NCBI GenBank assembly: GCA_023213395.1
Contig: CM041465.1
Location: 47,189,741-47,253,740, forward strand
DNA from: Cycas panzhihuaensis
Lineage: Eukaryota; Cycadophyta
Reading direction: 5' to 3'
DNA length: 64,000 bases
Shown in pieces: positions 22,650 through 38,558 of this stretch. Under the pieces are notes generated by a model. The model ran no database searches and had not been told where the DNA came from. It saw nothing but the letters and a program-made list of their open reading frames with translations. The position numbers and the translations under genes are program-made. Positions within the stretch are counted from its first letter, which is position 1. Each line of letters opens with the position of its first letter.

Positions 22650-22875
22650 TATGTAAATTCTTAGTTAAAGTAGATCATAATAACTTGCAGTATATCTTAA
22701 AGTAAAAAGAACTATATCCATAACAACAAAAGTGCATAAGTAAATTATATGCATTCAATTTTGAGATAGTATATAATAAGGGACAACTTAGCATGGTTAT
22801 AGATGCCCTATCTTAGAAGGAAGAGGAACCCAAACTCCATGTAGTTTCCATGGTATTTATTACATGACCATACAT
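22650..22875 (+). pseudogene. Ty3/Gypsy RNase H remnant of K, second part
   Basis: Directly after D the plus strand reads KFLVKVDHNNLQYILK, KELYP, QQKCISKLYAFNFEIVYNKG and VIDALS-KEEEP. This is the end of a Gypsy RNase H (family: VxTDHxSLKYLL..QRKWxxFLxxFDFEIxYKxGxxNVVADALSRK), continuing the domain interrupted at 19706. The Arg of ALSRK is a stop here. Reading ends where the LTR of element E starts. Confidence 0.8.
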
Positions 22876-23249
22876 TGTTAGAGAAACTAGGGTATTAGCA
22901 CATATAACTAAGGCACCAAGTAGTTAAGTGCGAGTTATTAACTTTCGTATGTAGCTCATTAAGTTTACTAATGAAATGAAGGGTTGTTTGGATCACTAAT
23001 AGGATTGCATAGAAAATACCCTCCTTCATCTATTTAAGGGTCATAGATTATCGAAGAAGATATCAATGTAATTATCTTCCCTTGAGAGAACTATACTTTA
23101 GTAGTTTTTTGTCTTTATTTATGATCATCTGGTGCTCTTTGGTGTACTCCATTTATGTATTTGGTTTCCAATATCAATAAAGGTTTTGTATTTCCTCTTT
23201 ATTCTCCATTATCATTTTTGTATATGTCTACAAAGTTGGGAAAGAAACA
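22876..23249 (+). repeat. 5' LTR of E
   Basis: Starts TGTTAGAGAAACTAGG and probably ends AAAGAAACA, seven bases before the primer site TGGTATCAATGC (23257-23268). CTATTTAAGG near 23030 is a TATA-like promoter and AATAAAGG near 23176 a possible poly(A) signal. No partner LTR is in the window, so the edges rest on TG/CA ends and the primer site. Confidence 0.6.
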
Positions 23250-24960
23250 TCCTAAATGGTATCAATGCTAAGTTGTAGATCATTTACAATAGTAAAACAA
23301 GATCAAGAGAAAGTAAATGTAATAGAAGGAGCAAAGAAAATTTGAGTTTTCTTTTTTTTCTTTTGTTGAAATTCTAAAATTCCTCTCTTACTTTTATTTA
23401 TGTTATGTTCTATTATTATTTTTTAGAATTCTATAATCAACTATAAGTGGGCAGTAAGATCCTACCCTCCCATATCCACTAGTTATTAGGTAGAGACCCT
23501 ATACTAGGGATATTTAAAAATCATAAGTATCTATTATATTTGGTTAAGCATATGTGGGTATATTCCTATGCATGAACTAAAGTAGATAACATTATTTACA
23601 TAGGTCTTAAATAGAACTTGGCTACAAGATTGAGCCTCCATATACCTTTAAGTATATCTAAGGACCATTATAAGTCTCTTTACCTTACCTAACATAGGAA
23701 AACTATTAATTAACTACCTATCCTCTACCATGCATTAGTTAATGGTTAGCATTAAGAAGTTACTTCTTATAAATATCCTATCATGGATCTCATGACTATA
23801 AGAACAAAATTTCTCTATAATTAGTGCCATGAGAGATTGGGCTAGGTAGTAGAAACAATTGAGAAGTTTATTTAGAGGCCTACAAAACTAGGTACACCTT
23901 GATTCTTAAATCCTAGGTACTTCTAAATACAGTACAAAATTATTGAGACTATTATACATTTGAATATAAATTGTTGAGACTACTTTATATTTGAATACAA
24001 AATTCTTGAGACTATCATATATTCAAATATGAATGATTAAAACTATAATAATAAGATCACCTTATACTTTAATAATAATAGTAATCCTATAATATCAGTA
24101 CTATAGTCTAAATTCTTCCTATCTAAAGCTTTAACTTAGTTTTCTAAGTCTATTATATAGTTGAGTCCAATCTTTAGTCTAACATCCACCTCTCAAAATA
24201 AATAAATAAATAAAAAGGAAGAGTCCATAGGGTCACTTCAATGAATACTTCTTTGTTCCTTATAAAACTTGGATCATTAGACTAGAGACAAAAAAAAAAG
24301 TATATAACTTAAAAACTACCTTATCAATACACACATCTTATTTTAATTAGCATATCAGACTGACCATTTTTTATTAGGTTGGTTTCAACTACCACTTTTA
24401 GCAAAAACATGCCTATAGGCATCTCATAGGCCCTACAAGCAATAATGTTTCATTTAAAACTCATGTATACTATCTTGACAAGTTCTTTATACTTGTTTAA
24501 GTGCATTGGGTGATTTTCTTACCTATTTTTGGGGTTAACAAGTTATAGATACCTCCCCTCCAGCTCCCTCTTCACATCTTATTTAAATCCCCTACTTCTC
24601 TAAGGCTTGTTCTATCTATCTATTTCCTTATTTGGTAAATCCCATTCTATTTCACTAATCTTATCTCTTATATCCTTTTCTTCTTTCTTTATATTTAGGA
24701 TAGCTCCTTCCACTTAGGTGGAATACATGCTTATGTTGGAAACTTAGTTATTTAACTTTCAAAAAGAGGTAAAAGCTAACATATCTTCTCTTACATTAAA
24801 GTTTAATATAACTATAATATTGAACTAGATGACATAAATGATAGGTCAAATATCACAATTAGCCTCTCTATATATAGAAAACACTCATCCACTGCATCAA
24901 ATAAGTAATCCTTCTCTATGACAACAAAACCTTCATCATAAAATTAATATTCATATGTTC
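23250..24960 (+). other. Leader of E
   Basis: Primer site, then about 1.7 kb of AT-rich sequence. No gene or RNA recognised. Near 23940-24030 a unit close to TTGAGACTATTATAT-TTGAATA recurs about three times (minor tandem repeat). Confidence 0.45.
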
Positions 24961-25445
24961 AATCTAGATCTTAATAGGGACAATGGACAAAGTTATATAA
25001 GTAAGCTAGAATCTTACTTCTCCTTCAATCTAATATCTAAGAATGATTAGCTAATATTTGCATCCATAAATATAGAGGGTAGAGCACACTAATGGTTTTG
25101 TTGGTGGCAATAAGAACATCTTACAAAAAAGACATGGGCACATTTCTCTAATTATTTATTTGACCAATATGAAAAAACTTAAAACCAATTTTTACTTAAC
25201 TAACTTACAAGATTGAGATAAGTGTTTTCAATAGAAGCTTATAATGATGAATTCCAAACTTTATCAAATTATATCAACCAAAAGCTAGATAAGTAAACAT
25301 AGATCAATACTTATATCATAGGATTGAAAGAGAACATCTAAATGCACCTAAAAACTTTAGAAATATTAAGTCTAAAAGATGCAATAAGAATGGCTAAAGT
25401 AGTTGAAGTAGAATTTGTAATAGAAAGAACATTATTTTTTTAGTG
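24961..25445 (+). pseudogene. Gypsy gag remnant of E
   Basis: Plus-strand reading gives FNLISKND, IFASINIEGRAH-WF, KKTWAHFSNYLFDQYEKT, EAYNDEFQTLSNYINQKLDK and YIIGLKENI-MHLKTLEILS then LKDAIRMAKVVEVEF. This is the retrotransposon gag domain (family: A-xx-LxG-xA-xxWW ... W-xxF-xxxLxxxF ... Y-xxxFxxL ... F-xxGLxxxI). Several Gln, Trp and Arg codons are stops. No zinc knuckle is clear downstream. Confidence 0.75.
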
Positions 25446-25859
25446 AAAATCTACATGGCATTAATGACAATGATAAGCCGAGTTTTCATAATAATAACCA
25501 TGAGGTAATGACTTAAAAAGATGTATAATAAAGTTCCCTTTTATAGAATCTTCAACTAAAGCAATCTAAGTTCCACTAATAGAAGCACATTGACATAAAG
25601 AAGTTGGCCTCTATATCCAATGCTTAGAGAAATGGACCTCTAGATATGGTAGAGTATGTAAGGCCAAGATAATGGTATTCACAATTGATCCTAGCCTATC
25701 CCTTAAAGATGACTCTAATTCTAAATAAGATTTTAAAGAAAAACCCTCCTTAGGGCCTTCTCTTAATATTGAACTAGAAGTCTTCTTATCTATTGTATCC
25801 TCTACTTCATACCTTAAGTCATTACATTCTAGTAAAAAACTTAAGAAAATACCTATTAC

Positions 25860-27525
25860 CATCTTGATTGATGGTGGTGTGTCACTAAATTTTATTCATA
25901 TTTCTTTAGATATATAACTTAATATTTATATTATGCTAAAAACTAGATTTACCTATTCTATTCTAAGATATTATACTCTTTAATGTGTAAGAATAATCAA
26001 GAACCTTACTGTTCAAATTGGCACCTATAGATTGGTCTTAGATTTCTATGCCTTATCCATTAATAGGTCAGATGCTATCCTTAGATTCTGGTGTCTCCAA
26101 ACCCTGGGAACCTATAGTACTAATAACTCTCTCACTAACCCATTCATTTTATTTAAAGACCATATGGGACAAACCCACAAACTTCATAAGATACAACCTC
26201 CCCTAAATAAACTAATTTTACCAAATTGTATGCATAAAAAATTAAGTAGCCATGTGGGGTACATAGTATGTATTAGTAACATCCAAGCCCATACAAATGT
26301 TCATCCATGTATACAACACATTCATAATAAATATCAATCCAATTTTTCCCTCTTATTGGCTAGCCCCTTGATAGATCATGGGTGTTACCACATTATTAAG
26401 CTAAAAATTCCTGATAGCCCCATCGATCTTTAGCCTTATATAAATTTATATTTCTAAAATAATAAGATAGAAAAAATTACTAATAAACTAATGGAAATTG
26501 GGATAATCTAGCATAGAAAGAGCCCATATGCTACACCTATTATATTAGTTCAAAAAAAGGGTGATCCCTTTTAGCTATATGTCTATTATTATGAGCTTAA
26601 TAAAATACCTATAAAAAACAAACTCCCCACTTTGAAAATTGATGATATGTTGGATAAAATTTATGGTGCCATAGTTTTTACTAAATTAGATATCCAATTA
26701 GGATGTTATCAAATTTCTATTGCACCTAAAGATTAGCATAAAACTACCTTTCAGATATATCATAGCTACTTTGGCTTTCATATCATACCTTCTAGCATGT
26801 GTAATGGTCAAATAACTTTTTAATATCTAAGGAATAAGGTTTTTACTACATGTCTTAGAAAAATTATCATTATTTTCTTTGATGATATTCTTATTTATAA
26901 CATGAACACGGCTCTTTACATTCACCATTTTATAAATTTTGACTAAACATTAATTATATGCCAAGCACTCTAAATGTGATTTTAATAAATTTGAATTATA
27001 ATACTTAGGTTACATTATCTTTATGAAATGTATTTAGGTTGATCCTGATAAAATATTAGTCATTACAAACTAGGAAACACCTAAAAGCTTCACCAAACTT
27101 TGTGCTTTCTTAAGACTTATAGGGTTCTATTAGTGGTTTGTCTAAAATTATGCATATTTAGCAACCCTATTAATTAGTCTACTTTAAAAAGATTATTTCC
27201 AATGATCACTAATTGTTAGTGATACCTTTAATTATCTTAAAGAAATCATATTCTCCACCCTAGTTTTGGCCAAACTAGACTTCTCTCAAACTTTTCAACT
27301 AGAGTGTGATACATCAAGATTTATCTTGGGCATAATACTTATGTAAAACTTTCACCCAATTATATTTGAAAGTAAAAAACTCAAAGACCATGAATGTAGG
27401 TTGTTAATGTACCAAAAGGAAATGAAGGTTATTCTTCATGCCATAGACAAATGACATCAGTATCTAATTGACTCAAACTTCACTATCCTAACATATCACC
27501 ATAGCCTTTGTCACTTATTAGACTA
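25860..27525 (+). pseudogene. Gypsy protease, RT and RNase H of E
   Basis: Protease near 25863-26130: ILIDGGVSLNFIHISL (active D-S/T-G now D-G-G) and LDFYALSINRSDAILRFWCL. RT near 26520-26900: HRKSPYATPIILVQKKGDPF-like block, YYELNKIPIKNKLPTLKIDD, FTKLDIQLGCYQISIAPKD (first catalytic Asp) and FFDDILIYN (YVDD box with F-F before DD). Connection near 27000-27180, RNase H near 27250-27520: FQLECDTSRFILGIIL, YQKEMKVILHAI and ILTYHHSLCHLLD, after which homology breaks off and element F begins. Stops throughout. The minus-strand open frame at 25611-25862 is a shadow. Confidence 0.85.
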
Positions 27526-28065
27526 GTAAGTTATATCAAAAGACTTCGCCATAAACATGAACCCCTTACCAGCTTGTTGAAGAAGGGAGCTCCATTTGTT
27601 TAGTCTTCAAAGGCCCAACAAGCCTTCGAGGAGCTCAAGAAAGTTATCGCTTCTGCTCCAACTCTAGTGCCTCCTCTCTTTGATAGACCCTTCATTCTCT
27701 ACCCTTTGGCCACCGATGAGTCCTTGGGCGCTATGTTAGCCCAAGAGGATGACTCGGGAAGCAAAAGAGTTATTTACTTCATTAGTCGTATCGTTGTGGT
27801 TGCTGAACTTAATTACTCCCCTATTGAGAAGGAGTGCCTCTCCTTAGTGTATGCTACTCAGAAGTTTAGGTACTACTTGCTTGGGAACACTACTCGAGTG
27901 ATCGTCCAGTTCGATCCCCTGAGATACTTGCTAACACGATCCAACCTGATAGGTAGGACTGGCAAGTGGGCCATTCTCCTCCAAGAATTTAACCTCCAAA
28001 TCGTTAATAGGAAGTCAAAGAAAGGGATGATGGTTTCTGAACAATCACTAACACCCCTATCCTGA
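27526..28065 (+). pseudogene. Gypsy RT connection and RNase H domain of F
   Basis: Reads SYIKRLRHKHEPLTSLLKKG, APFV-SSKAQQAFEELKKVI, then open from 27667: PFILYPLATDESLGAMLAQE (first catalytic Asp in ATDES), RVIYFISRIVVVAELNYSPI, EKECLSLVYATQKFRYYLLG (Glu of EKECL), VQFDPLRYLL (Asp of FDP) and GRTGKWAILLQEFNLQIVNR. This is the Gypsy RNase H as found in Tat elements, where the usual TDH is ADP/FDP. The chain then goes to an acidic linker (IDDSFPNEYILAIQD, near 28085) and straight into the integrase. No second RNase H lies between, as would be usual in Tat elements. One early Trp/Gln codon is a stop. Confidence 0.85.
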
Positions 28066-28077
28066 ATCCCTTTGACG

Positions 28078-29410
28078 TTCCTATTGATGATTCTTTTCCT
28101 AATGAGTATATTTTAGCTATTCAGGATTCTTCTCCTCATCCACTCACTGACAGTGAGTAGTATGGGGATATTATGCGATACCTCACCCAGTAGCAGTATC
28201 GTCTCAAAGCTAGCAATAAAGTTAGATAATGTATTTGGGCTATTGCCAAGTAGTACTTCCTCATGGGTGAGGTATTGTACAAGAGATCCTTTGACAGGAT
28301 CCTTCTCCATTACGTCAACCCCGATGAAATAGACCAAATACTTTATGAATACCATAATGACATTTATGGGGTTCATTTTGGGAGCCAATCTATGGCCTAA
28401 AGGATCCTTTGCATGGGGTATTATTGGTCGTCCCTCTTTAAGGATGCCCACGCTTATGCCTTGAGATGTCATTAGTGACAAGAGCATGCCAACATTGCCC
28501 ACTTACCTTCTGAGGCCCTTCATCCTATCATATCCCCATAGCCCTTCTCCCAATAGGGGTTGGACCTTATTGGAGCCATATCCCCACCTTCTTCATTGTA
28601 ACACAAGTTCATCTTGACTGTGATAGAATACTTTACTAAATGGGCCAAAGCGATCCCTTTGTCCTCTACTTATAGTAAGATGATAGCCACCTTTGTCTAC
28701 CAGCATATCATTTGTCATTTCAGAGTCCCTAATGTCCTAATTATAGATAATAGAACTTCTTTCTACAATAAAGAGATGGACAAACTTTATGAGAAATTTA
28801 AAATATCTCACAAAACCTCCTTTCCCTATTACCCTCATGCCAATAACCAAGTTGAGTTATTTAACAAAACCCTTATAAACATCTTGAAGAAAACCATTGC
28901 CCAATCTTAAGAAGATTGGCATCTTCAGCTCCCTTCTGCCCTATGGGCATATCGCATATCTATCCACATAGCTACAGGTATGACCCCGTTCTCCCTAGTG
29001 TATAGAACAAAGGTGGTTCTCCCATTGGAAGTAAAGATCCCTTCCTTATGAGTTTCCCTTTGGGGTCTTGATGATGAGGAGTCTCTTCATCAGGCTCATC
29101 TCTTAGACCTCAAGGCCTTAGACAAGAGATGCTTGATTACTTACCAAGTGAACCTCACTTCTAAGGCTATGGTGTAGAGGACGTATGTTAAGTGACTTCA
29201 CCCCTATCCTTTACATCCTAGAGACCATATCCTCAAATTGGAATATCTCCATGATCACTTATCTAAGTTTGGACCTAAATGGATTGGCCCCTTCGTCATT
29301 CTCGAGAGCCTTAATAACGGTGCCTATAGGATCACAACCTTAGAGGGTTTTGAATTCGAGAAAGCTATCAATGAAAAGTTCCTAAAGAAATTTTATGTGT
29401 CATTATCTCT
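28078..29410 (+). pseudogene. Gypsy integrase of F
   Basis: Zinc-binding region: YEYHNDIYGVHFGSQSMA and MGYYWSSLFKDAHAYALRCH (the two His and the first Cys kept, the second Cys lost in stops). Core: GLDLIGAI (Asp), TVIEYFTKWAKAIPL, NVLIIDNRTSFYNKEMDKLY (Asp), then SHKTSFPYYPHANNQVELFN (Glu), so the D-D-E triad is present, with 28614-28910 fully open. C-terminal part: AYRISIHIATGMTPFSLVY, and open again from 29238: KFGPKWIGPFVILESLNNGA and FEFEKAINEKFLKKFY. No chromodomain. Stops (mostly TAG/TGA/TAA where Gln, Trp or Arg is expected) disable it. Confidence 0.88.
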
Positions 29411-30890
29411 ATCCCTGCATATATTAGGCACACTTATTTCCCTTTTTCATGCTCTAAAATGAGCCTAAACTACCACCCTAAGTGCATTCCCATTCCCCCT
29501 AATCATAGGCAGAATGGCAACTTGGGGGTGACTCTCTTACTCCTTCTAGGTTCTTCCTATAGCACCTTTCGGTTCCCCTTCCCTGGGGGACTTTCCCTCC
29601 TAATTGGGCATGTGGTCCCTATCACTCCTGAGCCTGGATGCACTCCCCAACTAGGAGGGTATGATTGAGTATTGTTACTCCCTCTCCTGCTAGCGCTTCC
29701 TTTGCATATCCCACTATGCTCCTATGATGGATGTGTATGACTCCCCATCTCCTAGCCCCATATATGCCTACTACCTACACTCATGGTGATTGTATATGCC
29801 TGCTAAGAGTATAGCCCTATATGGAAGGAAGTGTGTATATAACTCAAACAATCCTGTAACACAAATCATATAACAATCAACTCAAAATCATCATGATCTA
29901 CAGCTCCTCGTGCACCTGTACACCCATACACATATATACACAAATATATAAACAAAAGTAACAAAATACACTATCATAATATCATCATTATACATCAAAT
30001 AGGGTGCCAATGGCCCTATTTATATACATAAAAAATTATAATGTGTCATATTATACAAATAGTATGGTACATCATCTGTGGGAAGTTAGATCCTTACAAG
30101 GAGGAGTACAATCATGTGGTAAGATATGGTGACTCCCTAGAGGTCCAATGCTTTCCCAATCAAAACTAAACACATCGTGCTCTCCAACATGGCGTGTCAT
30201 CTCTTGGTCAATGCGATCCCTCCCCAGGGGATCACATGCCTCCTAGGCTCCTCCTGCACCTTTGGGAACTCTTTGCCTTACTCCCCTCATCTTGAGGCCT
30301 CCTTGGGGTTGTTGCCATCGTGTAGGTATGAGTCTTTCTCCTTGACAACCTTATTTCCAACTAGTCTACCAACTGATTGTATCATGCCTAGATATGATTC
30401 CTCTCTCCCTCTGCTCCTTAGAGTCTATCCTCCATTCCTTGGAGCCTCTCCTCCACCCCTTAGAGTCACTCCTCTAGCACGACCACTCTGATATGACTCT
30501 TCGCATCACCACCTTCTCCTGCACCCTAAGCCTCTAGCACCTGGACTTGACCTTGTAAGGCATCCCTATCGGCTCGGGTCCTGTCCAACTCCCCCTGTAA
30601 CTATCCTAGCCTCGCCTGGTGTTCCTAGGACTCTGCTACCCAGATGTCCCTAGCCTTGATCAATGGAGCAAATGCTACTGTGTGTGCCCCCATCGATCAT
30701 GGCTTCTCTCCTTCTTAGATGAAAGGTTGCCCCTCCACATAGGCCTAGGGTAATAACTCCTAGATTATCATCTCAATCAATCTCCCCATCCCCACTGCTC
30801 CTGTTAAGTCAAATGTGACACACATCAGTCCACATATCTAGATGCATATCAAACCCTTAAAACTAAATCAAAAGCAAACTAACCAAATGC
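29411..30890 (+). other. 3' non-coding region of F between integrase and antisense ORF
   Basis: Homologous to 38520-40000 of copy G (shared GAGCCTAAACTACCAC). Short plus-strand open frames (29459-29668, 30177-30491) lack any motif and sit where G has none, so they are not called. 29870-30070 is A/CA-rich. Confidence 0.5.
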
Positions 30891-30897
30891 TTGATAG

Positions 30898-32170
30898 TTA
30901 AAGGATGTGAGGAAAAGGTAGTGTCTCACCTCTTGGGACAATTGGCTCCTCTATTATGGTGATTATCACCTTCTCAAGACCTCCCTCGACTATTGGTACT
31001 TCCTTCTCCTCAGGTATCACCTTGCCAACCACTTGGCCTTCCAAGGCATATCCTCCCCCTTCTGTCACTACCTCTACTGCCACAGCCACTACCTGAGCTC
31101 TCTCAACCACCCTCAATCTCCATACTAGTGTGCGGGGTGGCCTACCTCTCCTTGCAGCTCTTGAGAGACCTGCCTCTCCTCTTGCGGTTCTCAAAGGCCT
31201 TACCTCACCTCTTGCAGTCCCTGATAGACCTACCCCATCACCAGTTGCTTTCGATGGACCTACCCCATTGCCCTTATCACCACCATCATCATCGTCAGCA
31301 CCTCCAAGACCACCTCCTTCTCCTCCTGCTCTACCTGCCTCATCATCACTGTCCCACCTCACCCCTCTATATGGATCTTCCATGGTGAGGAGGTCTAGTG
31401 ATGTTGCCTCCAATGAGCATTGGACATGTGCCTGATCCTCAGCCTCCTTAAACTAAGTCTGCCTCCTGTGTATCATGGGAGCCCATGTTGAGATAGGGTG
31501 TGGTCCTCCTGTTAGTGCCACTACTCCAAAATAATTAAAAAACTAGCACTGCAGTAGTGTATTGTAGGAGAATCCCCCTCTCCCTGTCACTTTAAAGGCA
31601 TCTAGCTAGGCAACCATATTTGCCGCTATTAGAGTAGCCCAATCCAACCTCTCCCCGGCCTCGCATCTCCTAACCATCTCCATCCAGCCACTGGGGATAT
31701 CTTTATAGTTTTATTTTTGGGAAATTCAGAATAGAATACCTAATGTGATCAACTTTCTCACCTGAAGAATGTGCGATATAACCATGCTCCACGCTGGTAT
31801 CCCATGCCTCTCCCATCTGTCCTAGCCCATGAAGAATGTGGATGCCTCCCTATGTGTAGTATTATTGCTAGGCAATACCCATAACAATGTTAGTGCTCCT
31901 CTCGCCGGTACTCCTAGGATCCTCTGGATATCCCCTGGTGTGATAGTGACATCCTCAACTTGGGGGAGGTGGAATAAATACTGCCTACGATCCTAATGGG
32001 TGAGAATATCTACTAGGAGATGACAGTCTAAGGTGTACTATGGCATCCTAATAATCTTTAGTAATCTGCATCTCCTTAGGGTTTTCTTATCTCCCCAAGT
32101 CAGCATCTTGATAAATCTCATCATCATGATGCCTATGTTTTCGTAGTTGTCTATTGCAATAATCGCCTAC
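30898..32170 (-). pseudogene. Antisense ORF of F with plant-mobile-domain-like protein
   Basis: Minus strand, opposite to gag-pol. Near 32165-32100: IIAIDNYENIGIMMMRFIK. Near 32010-31900: RQYLFHLPQVEDVTITPGDI and QRILGVPARGALTLL, which match the plant mobile domain signature (F-x-F-P-x-GE-x-TxTLEDV-xxL-GLP). Near 31680-31600: GERLDWATLIAANMVA and GRGGFSYNTLLQC. From 31413 to 30898 the frame is open (171 codons): ATSLDLLTMEDPYRGVRWD, then a Gly/Asp/Arg-rich tail. The copy in G aligns block by block, with a more acidic tail. Tat-lineage Gypsy elements are known to carry such antisense ORFs between pol and the 3' LTR; their function is unknown. Several stops interrupt the domain here. Confidence 0.75.
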
Positions 32171-33074
32171 AAAACACCCAACAACCAGTCAAAATACCTC
32201 TACAACTACCTACCTATCTTTAGGCTACCTCTCTCATTGTTCTGGGCTAAATTTGGTACCTCTCCTGCCCCCTTTCCTTATTTTTCTTCTTATTTGTCTC
32301 TGCCCTGCATCAAACTTTGTGGTACCACAGAGTTTGACCAGGGCCTCGCTAAGATTTCAGCGTGTCCTCAGTGGCCTTACAACAAACTCTATGGCAATGC
32401 AAATTTTGCCATGGGGCCAGCCATACCCCACCACAAGTAGGGGGGGGGTTATGCCAAAAAATCCCAAAAAGTTTTGCCCAAGTGAGCCATACTCAGTCCC
32501 ACTGGGACTGGGGCTACTTAATGACCTAGTCCTCCCTCTCTCTGTACCCAAATCAAGCTCTAAAGAATCCTAATTTGCCCTTAAGAGGCCAAAAATCACT
32601 CTAAAAAAGCATAAAAACTCATTAATTTCAAATAAAAAAATGAGGTAGCTATGGGATGATCCACTTACCGGATCTAGTTTTGCCACCACCATCTCATCTA
32701 CCTAGTCCTAACAGCTATCTCCTTGCCTCGATCCAATGACCCAATCTCCCTTCACATGCCTCCAAAATTGGGCAGCGCTCTGCTATGTAAGGGAAAGGGC
32801 TCCAAATCGATCATAAGCCCATGAAAATGAATCCCATTTTTGCTGAGTTTTCCTTATATAGGTGGGGGCCCCGATGGGCACCTCCTTCTTTTCTCTTGCT
32901 GCGATAGCCCTTAGGACCATCTCTCTCCCCTTATTACCTTTACCTTCTAGGTTCGTCTCCTATTTCGCCTCCATGGCCCTCTTTTCTTTTTTCCTTCAGG
33001 CACATTTACAGTGAGCCCTTTAGCTTATGCGAGGCCCCTTCTACCTTAATTTTTAGACCATTTCCAAACATACC
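32171..33074 (+). other. Spacer of F between antisense and second sense ORF
   Basis: T/C-rich with no certain gene. Plus-strand frames at 32147-32440 and 32253-32573 overlap each other and have no motif. Possibly it includes the promoter of the antisense ORF and the 5' part of the following sense ORF. Confidence 0.4.
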
Positions 33075-33826
33075 TATGTTTATACTCATTTGGCTCATTT
33101 TATCATCCTGAACCTAGTTTTGCTTCCCATTCATGTTTTTAGAACTCCCAAAGGAAGTGCCCTCCCCATCCAGGACCGTGCCTCATTTTCTTTAGCAACC
33201 TTTGGAACCCCAAAGGGCCTTTTTGCTGCCATCACCTTCTCGCCCACTTGGTTGGTCTCCTCATCCCTAGGTGGATTTGTCCTTGGGTCCTCCTGCCCCA
33301 TACGACCTCTATCTGTAGCCACTTGAGTCCCTCACGACTGTCTTCACCCCGTTGAGTCCTTCTCTTCGCTCGTTGACCCCGTCGTCACTTTTTTCCTTGT
33401 TCACCCTATCAAGATCTCTATCCCTTCTACTATGACATTACTCATCTTCACTGATGGTGGAAGCTTTAGCAACCCAAGCCCTTTTGTTGCTATATGGATC
33501 CTCCATGACCCCTCTGACCTCCCTAAATCTACCAATAACAAAGTTGAATACATAACTCTTATTGAAGCCCTCACTGATGTGATCCATTTCCACCACGGAC
33601 CCATCATTCTCCTCTACAACTCCCAAGTCATGGTGTCCCATCTCACCTAGGTCTACCAGGTGCATTGCCCATGCTTGAGAGCCCTCGCCTCGACCATTAG
33701 GTCTCTATTGCCACATTTTTCTTCTGTTGATATCCAGCATATCCCTCAGGACCATAATGCTGAGGAAGACGTCCTCGTTCATCTCATTCTGGAGTGTTGC
33801 CTCCCTCTCCTTAATGGCCCCCCTTA
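33075..33826 (+). pseudogene. Sense ORF of F with archaeal-type RNase H (aRNH), displaced from pol
   Basis: One frame, about 250 codons, with two internal stops (near 33324 and 33648). The first ~110 codons (from HFIILNLVLLPIHVFRTPKG) are unknown and rich in Pro/Ser. The second half is an RNase H of the archaeal/plant type: LLIFTDGGSFSNPSPFVAIW (first Asp in TDGG), STNNKVEYITLIEALTDVIH (Glu in KVEY), LLYNSQVMVSHL (Asp of DSQ replaced by Asn), then IQHIPQDHNAEEDVLVHL (last Asp). The paralog in G keeps DSQ but has Asn at the first position. In Tat elements this domain normally lies in pol between RNase H and integrase; here it follows the antisense ORF. Confidence 0.78.
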
Positions 33827-34325
33827 AAGGACTTGTCCAGCCACCCAGGTTCTGGGCCATCTCATTCTCCTATCTTGTGACCCATTCATACCTCTAAAAG
33901 TTAGCCACTAATGAGGTAAAACTATGGTGATTGCCAGATATATTCTTCTCGCCCTACCACTTATACCACCCCTGGTATAGAGTCCTTATTATTCTCGCTC
34001 TCCCATGTATATAATATTCTATTTCATAGTGCCTATTCAATCACGCTCGTGACTGCCACCACTATTCGTGTTGTATTTATATGATGGGGGCATCCCCCCA
34101 TTCATTTTTTCTACTTGTCAACTTTAGGACGACACATAGGTAGCTCCTATGTTGTCTTTCCCTTGTCTCCCTATCCACGCATCTCGCCATGACACTCACC
34201 ATCATCCTTAGCTCATACCATCATCATATTTATTATACATATATATATATTATTAACATTTTGTTGCCAGCATTCACCATCACATTACGCTTCTAAGTAA
34301 CGAGGCTTTGCTTCCAAGGGGGCAG
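33827..34325 (+). other. Region of F between aRNH ORF and LTR, with polypurine tract
   Basis: Contains CTAATGAGGTAAAACTATGG (near 33909), a word repeated in G at about 51252, 51626 and 51947. AAGGGGGCAG at 34316-34325 is the polypurine tract directly before the LTR start TGTTTCTTGG. Confidence 0.6.
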
Positions 34326-38429
<4,104 letters not shown>

Positions 38430-38519
38430 TGTGGTTACCCCCCTAAGAGGTGCGATTCCAGAAGGCCTCAAGTTTGAAAAGGCCATCAATAGGAAATTCC
38501 TCAAGAAGTTTTACAGTTG
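38430..38519 (+). pseudogene. Pol C-terminus of G
   Basis: EGLKFEKAINRKFLKKFYS ending in a stop at 38517-38519 matches the end of the F integrase (EGFEFEKAINEKFLKKFY). Upstream integrase sequence is missing. Confidence 0.8.
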
Positions 38520-38558
38520 ACCTCTTAGCCCTCTAATATAGGGGGTAGACAGTTTTGC

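Larger units (their letters stand above)
22876..27525 (+). mobile_element. Ty3/Gypsy element E (plus strand), 3' end lost
   Basis: LTR about 22876-23249, primer site 23257-23268 (TGGTATCAATGC), leader, gag, protease, RT and RNase H in Gypsy order. Reading stops inside the RNase H near 27525, where element F takes over, so integrase and the 3' LTR are missing. Heavily mutated. Confidence 0.78.
27526..34325 (+). mobile_element. Tat-like Ty3/Gypsy element F, 5'-truncated internal region
   Basis: Order: end of RT/RNase H (27526-28065), integrase (28078-29410), non-coding 3' region (29411-30890), antisense plant-mobile-domain ORF (32170-30898), sense ORF with archaeal-type RNase H (33075-33826), polypurine tract (34316-34325), LTR from 34326. 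Antisense ORF plus extra RNase H mark the Tat lineage. A second copy (G, 38430-52099) shows the same order. The gag and most of RT are missing because it joins E abruptly at about 27526. It is noticeably more GC-rich than its neighbours on the left. Confidence 0.78.

Noticed and set aside
19702-22654. Target-site duplication for D
   Set aside because: TGAAG on the left and TATGT on the right do not match. The element is supported by its LTR pair and primer site instead.
30177-31435. Plus-strand frames of 98-131 codons over the antisense ORF of F
   Set aside because: Leu/Pro/Ser-rich shadows of the minus-strand Gly/Asp/Arg-rich frame; the copy in G conserves the minus strand only.
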